From Silanimonas lenta DSM 16282 (GTDB taxonomy: Bacteria; Pseudomonadota; Gammaproteobacteria; Xanthomonadales; Xanthomonadaceae), in the NCBI RefSeq assembly GCF_000429065.1, contig NZ_KE386845.1, forward strand, positions 1 to 64,000: a stretch of DNA of 64,000 nucleotides, given 5' to 3'. Shown here one piece after another: positions 1 through 6,777 of this stretch (positions are counted from its first letter, which is position 1; every line of letters begins with the position of its first letter). The notes below the pieces were generated by a model. It saw nothing but the letters and a program-made list of their open reading frames with translations. It searched no databases and was not told where the DNA came from. Made by a program: the position numbers and the translations under genes.

Positions 1-350
1 CGCCCTTACCCCTTGGCAAAGTACGCGGCGGCTTTTTTTAGGATGTCGCGCTCCTCGGTCACGCGCCGCAGCTCGGCCTTCAGCCGACGGATCTCCGCCG
101 AGTCGCTCGGCGCTGCGGCGGCCACGGATAGCGGCGCCGTCCTCCTGGCCGCCTGCACCCAGCCATACAACGTGTGCTTGGGGATCCCGATCCGGGACGC
201 CACGTCCACCACCGTAAAGCCGCGCTCCAGCACCTGCTTCACCGCTTCGGCCCGGAACTCATCCGTGTACTGCTTGCTGTTGCCCATAAACACCTCGGTC
301 ATTGCCATCAATTATGGCGTCCGGATGTCTACGAAAAGCTGGTCGGTCCA
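1..350 (-). mobile_element. IS3-family insertion sequence, left part only
   Basis: This is the upstream end of an IS3-family element that continues past the left edge of the window. It contains orfA on the minus strand. The outer end is placed at about position 350: the plus strand there reads ...GGTCGGTCCA and then the hsdS coding sequence resumes, and IS3-family elements end in TG...CA. The minus strand carries a run of seven A (positions 33-39) near the end of orfA, the kind of slippery site IS3 elements use for the -1 frameshift that makes the OrfAB transposase. The boundary is inferred from where HsdS-like coding stops; the other terminal repeat and target duplication are not in view. 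Confidence 0.75.
6..287 (-). CDS. IS3-family transposase OrfA
   Basis: A 93-residue OrfA that binds the IS ends through an N-terminal helix-turn-helix (about residues 1-50, with the motif YTDEFRAEAVKQVLERG and then GIPKHTLYGWV) followed by a leucine-rich coiled coil ending in a KKAAAYFAKG-type tail typical of IS3 OrfA. I chose the ATG at 287 because GAGGTG lies a few bases upstream; further in-frame starts exist up to 311. The A7 run at 33-39 lies about ten codons before the stop and would allow -1 frameshifting into OrfB, which is off the window. It sits in the same orientation as the interrupted hsdS. Confidence 0.85.
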   Translation of the reverse strand: MGNSKQYTDEFRAEAVKQVLERGFTVVDVASRIGIPKHTLYGWVQAARRTAPLSVAAAAPSDSAEIRRLKAELRRVTEERDILKKAAAYFAKG

Positions 351-469
351 TCGGCCACTTTGACGTACGCCCACTCACCACAGGACTGTCCTTGGTAGTC
401 AGGCTTGAACGTGTAGCCTTGTTGAACGTCGGCAATCTGTCCTAGGCGGTAGGTGATCAAAGGGGTCAT
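351..469 (-). pseudogene. hsdS: Type I restriction specificity subunit HsdS, 5' fragment cut by the IS
   Basis: The start ATG at 469 overlaps the rhuM stop as ATGA, so the gene was coupled to hsdM-rhuM. About 40 codons remain, beginning MTPLITYRLGQIADVQQG and reaching the WAYVKVAD stretch that normally opens the first target-recognition domain of HsdS. At about 350 the reading runs into the IS end and stops at 329-331. The specificity subunit selects the DNA target and bridges two HsdM and two HsdR subunits, so a 40-codon fragment cannot work. The rest of hsdS, and any hsdR, should lie beyond the element outside the window. Confidence 0.8.
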
Positions 470-1482
470 TTGGTTTTTCGCTCCTTGCTCTCCAACTGCC
501 GCTCGATCTGCTCCAACGCCCGCACATCCTCCGCATCGGCCGCCAGGCGCTCGGCCTCGCGCCGCCGGGCGTCGAACTCGGCGTACCGCTCCAGCGCGAG
601 GCGCTCGGCCACCTGGGCGCTGATCTTGCCGGCGTGGGTCAGCACATCCCGCTCGTTGAATTGCAGGAAGGCGTCGAGCTTGTCCTCCCACTCGCGCATG
701 GTCATGGTCTTGCGGCGGCGGGCCATGTCCTCGGCGTAGTCGAGGTACATGACGACGATGCGGTTGAGCTCGTCGATTTCGGGCTGCTGCAGGTAGTTCT
801 TGGCCACGGTGACGTCGCCCTGCCGCACGCGGCTGCCCTTGAAGCTCGTCAACCCCATGTTCGGCAAGGCGGGGTTGGCGCGGCCCGAGATCAGTTCGGC
901 TGCCGTGTGCCCGGTGACGGCCCACAGCATCTTGTTCTGCACCTTCTTGAAGAAAAGCTGGGCGGCCTCGGACTTGGGGTCGTAGTCCACGGCGGTGGCG
1001 TAGATGTCGCGCACCTTTTGATAGAAGCGTTTCTCGGAGGCCCGGATGTCCCGGATGCGTTCGAGCAGCTCGTCGAAGTAGTCCCAGCCGCCGGGTTCCT
1101 TCAGGCGTTCGTCGTCCATGACGAAGCCTTTGACCAGGTATTCGCGCAGGTGGGTGGTCGCCCACTGGCGGAACTGGGTGCCGCGCAGGGAGCGCACCCG
1201 GTAGCCCACGGCCAGGATCATGTCCAGGTTGTAGTGCTTGAGCGCCCGTCTGACCTGCCGCCCGCCCTCCTGGCGAACTTGTAAGTGTTCCTTACAAGTT
1301 GCCTCGGGCTGGAGCTCGCCCTCGGCATAGATGGCCTTGACGTGCAGGGTGATGTTTTGCGGGGTGGTCTGGAACAACGCCGCCATTTCCGCCTGGGTGA
1401 TCCAGACGCTGCCGCCTTCGGCGCGCAGGCGCACACTCGCCGCGCCGTCCTCGGTGGTGTAGAGGATGAGTTCGCCCGCCAT
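466..1482 (-). CDS. RhuM family protein within the hsd operon
   Basis: A 338-aa protein of the RhuM (virulence protein RhuM) family. The N-terminal part has a helix-turn-helix-like segment (WITQAEMAALFQTTPQNITL, about residues 27-46) followed by the family hallmark YRVRSLRGTQFRQWA, and the C-terminal third is highly charged and probably coiled coil. RhuM genes are often found inside type I restriction loci, but their biochemical role is not established. The start ATG shares its A with the hsdM stop (TGATG), and the stop overlaps the hsdS start (ATGA), so all three are likely translated together. Nothing suggests it is exported. Confidence 0.85.
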   Translation of the reverse strand: MAGELILYTTEDGAASVRLRAEGGSVWITQAEMAALFQTTPQNITLHVKAIYAEGELQPEATCKEHLQVRQEGGRQVRRALKHYNLDMILAVGYRVRSLRGTQFRQWATTHLREYLVKGFVMDDERLKEPGGWDYFDELLERIRDIRASEKRFYQKVRDIYATAVDYDPKSEAAQLFFKKVQNKMLWAVTGHTAAELISGRANPALPNMGLTSFKGSRVRQGDVTVAKNYLQQPEIDELNRIVVMYLDYAEDMARRRKTMTMREWEDKLDAFLQFNERDVLTHAGKISAQVAERLALERYAEFDARRREAERLAADAEDVRALEQIERQLESKERKTK

Positions 1483-3062
1483 CAGGCCACCTCCACGCCC
1501 AGGGCCTTGAGGTGTTCGCGCATGCGCTCGCGCACGTCGGCCAGCTCGCGCTCGAGCTTCTCGATCTCGCGCTGCACCGCCGCCACGTCGATTTCTTCCT
1601 CCTCCTCGAAGGTGTCGACGTAGCGCGGGATGTTGAGGTTGAAGTCGTTCCCGGCGATCTCGTCCAGCGGCGCGACGTAGGCGTATTTGTCGACATTACG
1701 GCGCTCGGCCACCGTCGAGACGATCTTCTGGAAGTGCGCTTCGGACAGCTGGTTCTGGTTCTTGCCGGGGATGAACTCGCGGCTGGCGTCGACGAACAGC
1801 ACGTCGCGCACGTGTTCGCGCGAGCCGCCTTTCTCGCGCGCGCGGTCAAACAGCAGGATGGCCACCGGAATCGAGGTGGTCGGGAACAGGTTGCCGGGCA
1901 GGCCGACGACGGCATCGAGCAGGTTTTCCTCGATCATCGCGCGGCGGATGCGTCCTTCGGCGCCACCGCGGAACAGCACCCCGTGCGGCACGACGACGGC
2001 GACACGGCCCTCCTGGGGCAGCGCGCGTTCGATCATGTTGGTGATGAACGCCCAGTCGCCCTTGGACTTGGGCGGCACGCCGCGCCAGAAGCGGTTGAAG
2101 CGGTCGTGGTCCGCGTGCTCCGCACCCCACTTGTCCAGCGAGAAGGGCGGGTTGGCGACAACGACGTTGAACTTCATCAGCCGGTCGCCCTCGATGAGCG
2201 CCGGGCTGTTGAGCGTGTCGCACCATTCGATGCGGGCGGCGTCCTTGCTGTGGATGAACATGTTCATCCGCGCCAAGGCCCACGTGGCACCGTTGACCTC
2301 TTCACCGAAGAGGGCGTAGTTGTGACTGCCTTGGGCCTCGACCCATTGGGCGGCTTCGATCAGCAAGCTGCCGGAACCGCAGGAGGGGTCACAGATGCGG
2401 TCGCCGGGCTTGGGGTTGGCCAAGGCCGCCAGCAGGCGCGAGACCATCTTGGGCGTGTAGAACTCGCCGGCCTTCTTGCCGGCATCGGACCCGAAGCGTT
2501 CGATGAGGTAGATGTAAGTGTTGCCGATGACGTCTTCGGAGACCCTGGAGGGGCGCAGGTCGAGCTTGGCGAAATCTTCCAGCAGGGTCTTCAAGCGGCG
2601 GTTGCGGTCCTTGGCCTTGCCGAGGTTGGCCTCGCTGTTGAAGTCAATGTTGCGGAAGACGCCCTCGAGCTTGGCCTTGTTCGCGTCCTCGATGTGATCG
2701 AGCACGATGTTGATCAGCTCGCCGATGTTGGGCTCGTTGCGGCGCTCGTACAGCGCGTTGAAGTCGCCCAGGAAGCGGTCGATAACGCGGCTTTCCCCGG
2801 TCTGCGGATCTTCCTCCTTCAGCTCGACATACGGCAGGATGAAGCGCTCGCGCTCGAGCTTGCGGCGGATGCGTTCGTCGTCATCGCCGTACTGCGCCTT
2901 GTATTCAGCGTAGTGGTCGTTCCAGAGGTCGCTGATGTACTTGAGGAACAGCATCACCAGGATGTAGTCCTTGTACTGCGCGGGATCGACCACCCCTCGG
3001 AACGTGTCGCACGCGGCCCAGGCGGTGGCGTTGACTTCTTGTTGAGACAGCTTGTCGGTCAT
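1482..3062 (-). CDS. hsdM: Type I restriction-modification DNA methyltransferase subunit HsdM
   Basis: A 526-aa N6-adenine methyltransferase subunit. An N-terminal HsdM helical domain (from LSQQEVNATAW) precedes the catalytic domain, which shows the SAM-binding motif DPSCGSGSLL and the catalytic NPPF motif (VVVANPPFS). With an S subunit it would methylate host DNA against its own nuclease. I chose the ATG at 3062 because AAGGAG stands just upstream; an alternative in-frame start at 3122 would overlap the DUF2188 stop and lacks a better ribosome site. The length fits the family and no frameshift is seen, so methylation may persist even though the neighbouring hsdS is broken. Confidence 0.93.
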   Translation of the reverse strand: MTDKLSQQEVNATAWAACDTFRGVVDPAQYKDYILVMLFLKYISDLWNDHYAEYKAQYGDDDERIRRKLERERFILPYVELKEEDPQTGESRVIDRFLGDFNALYERRNEPNIGELINIVLDHIEDANKAKLEGVFRNIDFNSEANLGKAKDRNRRLKTLLEDFAKLDLRPSRVSEDVIGNTYIYLIERFGSDAGKKAGEFYTPKMVSRLLAALANPKPGDRICDPSCGSGSLLIEAAQWVEAQGSHNYALFGEEVNGATWALARMNMFIHSKDAARIEWCDTLNSPALIEGDRLMKFNVVVANPPFSLDKWGAEHADHDRFNRFWRGVPPKSKGDWAFITNMIERALPQEGRVAVVVPHGVLFRGGAEGRIRRAMIEENLLDAVVGLPGNLFPTTSIPVAILLFDRAREKGGSREHVRDVLFVDASREFIPGKNQNQLSEAHFQKIVSTVAERRNVDKYAYVAPLDEIAGNDFNLNIPRYVDTFEEEEEIDVAAVQREIEKLERELADVRERMREHLKALGVEVA

Positions 3063-3121
3063 TCCTTGCTCCTTGATGGTCGCTGGGCGGGGCGCCCGCT
3101 GCCGTGCACCCCGCTCGTTCA

Positions 3122-3364
3122 TCAGCCAGGGATCTTCTTAGGGTCGTTGCCGTGGCTGTCGGACTGACCGATCTTCCCGTCGCGGTTGTGGATCTTCAGT
3201 TCGGACCCCTCGCGCTGGCTCATGCGCCGCGCGGCGTCGATGGCCTCCCGCTTGGTATCGTGGTGAGATCCGGCACGGGTCGCCCCGCCGCGCTTGTTGT
3301 CCCAACCACCGTTGGGGTTCGGCACGACGTGCCGCGTGTTGCTGGTTGAAGCCTTGTTGGCCAT
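3122..3364 (-). CDS. Small DUF2188-type protein
   Basis: An 80-aa basic, hydrophilic protein. The core HVVPNPNGGWDNKRGGATRA followed by a helix with EAIDAARRMSQREGSELKIHNRDGKI matches the DUF2188 pattern (HVVP..GGW..K..GA.RA.....T...A...A). DUF2188 proteins are small stand-alone units of unknown function found widely, often near mobile or defence genes. It lies 59 bases upstream of the chosen hsdM start and 84 bases downstream of the half-S gene on the same strand, so it is probably transcribed with both. No signal peptide or membrane segment is present. Confidence 0.75.
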   Translation of the reverse strand: MANKASTSNTRHVVPNPNGGWDNKRGGATRAGSHHDTKREAIDAARRMSQREGSELKIHNRDGKIGQSDSHGNDPKKIPG

Positions 3365-3448
3365 AATTGGTGCCTCAAACGTTGTGTTGAACGACGTGCC
3401 GGTCTGAGTAGGTCCAGTACTCGGGCCGGCTTCCTCACCCGCTGACCA

Positions 3449-4027
3449 TCAGCGGGTCTCCTGTGCTTCACGCAGCAGGATTCCTTCGATCAGCGCCTTT
3501 CGGCGCCCCCTCAATTCCTCCAGCAAGGCCGCCTCGCGCGACGAGAACTGTGCGACCTCGACGATGAGGCGCTGCCTCTCCAGCGGCGGCAGTGCGACCT
3601 CAAGACTGTCAAGCACACCCTTGCCGATCATCTTCACGGCCGTTCCGGCTGCCCGCCCTGCGAGCGCGGCCTGGGTCGCCGGGTGGTTGATGAACCACTG
3701 CAGGTAGGCGGGCTCGACGAGCTCGGTGTTCGGCCGAATCAAAAGCATGGGCGCGGCCAGCACGGCGCGGCCAATGTCTGCCCCCACGAGCGCAGCCGAA
3801 TTGGTCGCCCCCCGCGACCGAAACAACAGGTCCCCCGCGCGAACCAGATGCCGGTCCTTCAGATCGGGCATATGAATGCGCGCCAAGCCCTCGGGGTGGA
3901 GGAGGTTGGCGTCGTCGATGTCCTTCATCTGAATCACGGCGACGTCGCCTTCCGCATCCGTTTCCAGACGGCCGCGGAACGAGTAGCCCATGCGGACCTC
4001 GGCGATGTCGACCATCGTGACACTCAT
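3449..4027 (-). CDS. Half-size type I specificity (S) subunit with one recognition domain
   Basis: A 192-aa protein with a single HsdS domain: a target-recognition half (from MVDIAEVRMGYSFRG, through IQMKDID and AGDLLFRSRG) and one conserved helical spacer beginning PPLERQRLIVEVAQF. Normal HsdS has two such units in about 400 residues, so this is half. Natural half-size S subunits are known to dimerise and recognise symmetric targets, which is the likely mode here with the HsdM encoded downstream. The ATG at 4027 was chosen because it places the S-domain start at the N-terminus; an in-frame ATG at 4087 exists. A plain truncation of a former full-length hsdS is possible, but the ends look clean. 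Confidence 0.8.
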   Translation of the reverse strand: MSVTMVDIAEVRMGYSFRGRLETDAEGDVAVIQMKDIDDANLLHPEGLARIHMPDLKDRHLVRAGDLLFRSRGATNSAALVGADIGRAVLAAPMLLIRPNTELVEPAYLQWFINHPATQAALAGRAAGTAVKMIGKGVLDSLEVALPPLERQRLIVEVAQFSSREAALLEELRGRRKALIEGILLREAQETR

Positions 4028-4263
4028 AGTGCTGTAATCCGATTTCTGCGCTCGATTTCTTGTTCCATGAGCGAATGGTAGGCGCACAAGACAATCTCGT
4101 CAAGTGCTGTAAAGGCGTTTCTGCGGTTTCGTGTCGCCGACCTGTGACCCTGGCGAGGGCGGGCGCGTCCAGATCACCGAATTCGCACCCTCGAGCCCGC
4201 CGGCTTGCGATCCTGTTCGGAATCCGGGTTGGACGTTGGTGAGGACTACACCACCACCCTTCC

Positions 4264-4289
4264 ACGCCCAACCTCTATCGGTTGGGCGT
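4264..4289. terminator. Strong hairpin in the gap between half-S and nuclease-helicase genes
   Basis: A perfect 10-bp stem (ACGCCCAACC / GGTTGGGCGT) with a six-base loop. On the plus strand it is followed by TT and a C-rich stretch, so it is only a weak terminator in either direction. The 471-bp gap 4028-4498 otherwise holds the transposase scar listed separately and no convincing gene. Confidence 0.45.
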
Positions 4290-4424
4290 TTCTGGGTTCC
4301 GCGACGCCACGCGGGGCTGCGGGCCGATCTGCGTGTGCCACGCCGCGGCGCCATGAGGCCCGGAAGCCGATCGACTCGAAAACGACGCCGACTTCACGGC
4401 GGCCGAGGTGGTGCGCTGGCTGCG

Positions 4425-4496
4425 CGATGCGGCGATCGGCAGCACCCTGCAGGTCGTCTCGATCCCGCAGGCTTCGCGTTTGCGATCGACGAAGTC
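4425..4496 (-). pseudogene. Scrap of IS3-family OrfB transposase
   Basis: Minus-strand translation gives about 24 residues, FVDRKREACGIETTCRVLPI then AAS, which fit the N-terminal consensus of one IS3-family OrfB subgroup (FIDDHRxxxGVEPICRVLPIAPS). The match begins right after the stop of the DUF2075-type gene and then dissolves into no readable frame. It has no start, no catalytic DDE residues and no partner orfA. I infer a deletion scar of an older insertion, probably from a different IS3 subgroup than the element at the left edge. Confidence 0.5.
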
Positions 4497-4498
4497 CC

Positions 4499-6517
4499 CT
4501 AGCGAAAGGGCATCGTCAACTCTGGCACCCCAACACTCCGCAAGTAGTCGTACACCGGATCGTAAAACGCCGGCGCGCGGGTGGGGTCGGCATCATCGCC
4601 CTGCGGCACCACGATCACCGTGCCCTGCCGGGCGCGGGTAAGCAGCACGCGGTAAGCGTTGACGAGATAGGCACGACGGTCGCCCTTGTGGATCTTGGTC
4701 CAGCGGTCGCCGATGAAGCTGTGGTGCGTCCACGCGTTGCCGGCGTGGCGCAGGTCTCCGTCCCACACGACGCAGGTCCAGTCGAGCTCCAAGCCCTGCA
4801 CCTGAAACTCGGTGGCGACGTCTTCGAGGTAGTAGGAGGACCGCGTGTCCTCCTTGCCGGCCAAGAACCAGTGCACGGGGTCGACCTTCACGCGAACATC
4901 GATGGCGTGCGGGCGCAGCCGCTGCGCCTCGGACGACACCACGATGCCGTAGCGCTCGCTGCCACGCGCCCGGGCGCGCAGCCACGCCTTGGCCGCAGCA
5001 AGATCACGGGTAACGTGTAGCGGAAAGCGAGCCGTGGCCTCGGGCAACAAGGCCTTGGCACCCTCAACATCGAGGTCGAGCAGGCGATTCACGAATTCGG
5101 AGTAGCGCTCCGAGCGGAACGAGCGCACCGAGGTGGCCAGATGCAGCGACGGTATCTCGTGCAGCTTCTTTCGTGCCTGTACCTTTGCCTTGAGCTCAGC
5201 CACAGTGGCGTCGCCCTGCCCCAGCTCGGGCGAGACATACACCTCCCACTCGGGGAAGCGGCGCTCCACAGAGCCCAGCCACTCCGCAATCCCAGCCTCG
5301 CCGGTGTTGATCTCCTGCCCGTTGCCGACCAAGCACACCACCACTGCCCAGGCAGGATGGCGGTCGAGGCAGGAGATCAGGAACTCCGGTTCCGAGAGGT
5401 CGAAGCCCGCCTGCCCGCGCTTGCGCTGCATGAAGCTGGCCGTCTGCTCGCGGTTCCACGCGCGTTGGGCCTCATCGAAGATGGCGACATGATCGACGGG
5501 CGGCGCGGTGTTGGCCAACCCGTCATCGCGGAAGTGGTGGACGTTCTGGATGAAACTCTTCACCTGCCGACGCGCCTCACCGATGCCAAGTGCGCGACCC
5601 TGCTCTTTCTCGCGGCGCACGCGGTCGCGCGCCAAGGCCTCTTGCAGCACCTGCACCAGGGGGCCGTTTCCTGAAAGGTAGACCGCATGCAGCTCGGCCT
5701 CGGCATTGGTGCTCCGCGTGGCAACGTCAAGGCCCACCAGCGTTTTGCCGGCGCCGGGCACGCCGGTGACGAAGCAAATCGCCTTGCGGCCCTGCTCGCG
5801 GGCCTGCGTGATCACTTGGCTGATAAAGCCCGAGGTCTGGCCCAGGTTGGCGGCATCGCTGCGCGAGATGTCGGCCACGTCGTGCCGCGCATAGAGCGCC
5901 ATCGCCGCCTCAACGATGGTGGGCGTGGGCTTGTAGCGGCCGCGTACCCACACCTCGGGATCGATGGCCGGTCCTTCGGCCAACTCCAGTGCCAAAGCGA
6001 TGCCCCGCCTCAAGGTTTCAGGCGTGCAGCGCATGGGCAGGAACAGATTCGGCACCGCGGCGTCCATCGCGGCCTGCACGGTGACGGCACGGGCCTCCGT
6101 GGCCACGAGGACCGGCACCACCGGCACGTCGTGGCTCGTCTCGTGGAAGTGTTTGAGATCGAGCGCGTAGTCGACTACCTGGTCGAGATCGGCGGCCAAG
6201 AAGGCCTTGGCCCCGACCTTGAACTCAATGACGAATACGACGTGGCGAAGCACCAGAACCGCATCGATTCGTCGACCGAGACGAGGCACATCGAACTCAA
6301 GAAAGAGATGCCCTTCAGTATCAACCGCAGCGAGAGCTTCTCGAAGGCATTCGATGCTGCCCTCCCATGCAGCGACTTGCGACTGATCGACGTTGAATGC
6401 GGAGCGCTGAGTCAGTTCCCCAAGCACAGCGCGCGAGTCGGTGACCAGAAAATCGACAAGTGGTCGTCCATAACCGTAGCGGCGGTAGCCGCTGGAAGAA
6501 GTCTGCACAGGGCCCAT
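4499..6517 (-). CDS. Nuclease-helicase protein: PD-(D/E)XK-like domain plus DUF2075 helicase
   Basis: A 672-aa protein. Residues about 70-105 carry a nuclease-like core, RRIDAVLVL then VIEFKVG, giving D85, E98 and K100 in the spacing of PD-(D/E)XK enzymes. A superfamily 1-type ATPase follows: Walker A GVPGAGKT at 252-259, Walker B IFDEAQ near 346-351, the DUF2075 hallmark LVGNGQEIN near 397-404, and a C-terminal LLTRARQG helicase motif. DUF2075 (Schlafen group 3-like) proteins are common in defence islands; the exact role is unknown. I chose the ATG at 6517 because homologous-looking sequence begins there. It is the most upstream gene of the island on this strand. Confidence 0.8.
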   Translation of the reverse strand: MGPVQTSSSGYRRYGYGRPLVDFLVTDSRAVLGELTQRSAFNVDQSQVAAWEGSIECLREALAAVDTEGHLFLEFDVPRLGRRIDAVLVLRHVVFVIEFKVGAKAFLAADLDQVVDYALDLKHFHETSHDVPVVPVLVATEARAVTVQAAMDAAVPNLFLPMRCTPETLRRGIALALELAEGPAIDPEVWVRGRYKPTPTIVEAAMALYARHDVADISRSDAANLGQTSGFISQVITQAREQGRKAICFVTGVPGAGKTLVGLDVATRSTNAEAELHAVYLSGNGPLVQVLQEALARDRVRREKEQGRALGIGEARRQVKSFIQNVHHFRDDGLANTAPPVDHVAIFDEAQRAWNREQTASFMQRKRGQAGFDLSEPEFLISCLDRHPAWAVVVCLVGNGQEINTGEAGIAEWLGSVERRFPEWEVYVSPELGQGDATVAELKAKVQARKKLHEIPSLHLATSVRSFRSERYSEFVNRLLDLDVEGAKALLPEATARFPLHVTRDLAAAKAWLRARARGSERYGIVVSSEAQRLRPHAIDVRVKVDPVHWFLAGKEDTRSSYYLEDVATEFQVQGLELDWTCVVWDGDLRHAGNAWTHHSFIGDRWTKIHKGDRRAYLVNAYRVLLTRARQGTVIVVPQGDDADPTRAPAFYDPVYDYLRSVGVPELTMPFR

Positions 6518-6777
6518 GACGCCTCCCGAATCGGCGCCCAGGATAACCGGGCGCAACCAAGAGGAAGCGGCCCCACATATTCCACCGGTACTCCCCCAGC
6601 CTCGTGCAGCGCATGGCTGATCTGCCCGAGCTTGTGGATTTTCACCACCGCCAGCCAACACCCCGACCAGAACGTGACGCCCATCAAACAATCCCGGGGG
6701 TGGGTTGCGTTGACGTTGTTTTGCAATTCCAGCCGGAATAGCCTCTGCCGGTGCTCGCCTTCCGGCCGAGGTGCCCG
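6518..6777. other. 260-bp junction between the defence island and core genes
   Basis: No gene or tRNA is seen here. The two flanking genes diverge, so promoters for both should lie within it. TTGACG at 6710-6715 with a GAATAG-like -10 at 6736-6741 is a weak candidate for the rightward gene (20-bp spacing is too long to be convincing). I found no obvious direct repeat marking an integration site. Confidence 0.4.

Noticed and set aside
4366-4500. Plus-strand fragment LENDADFTAAEVVRWLRD as a gene remnant
   Set aside because: The opposite strand gives a better match to IS3 OrfB, so the plus-strand reading is taken as chance.
4205-5020. 271-codon plus-strand open frame
   Set aside because: It is a shadow of the minus-strand nuclease-helicase gene and the scar region, with Arg/Pro-rich composition and no recognisable motif.
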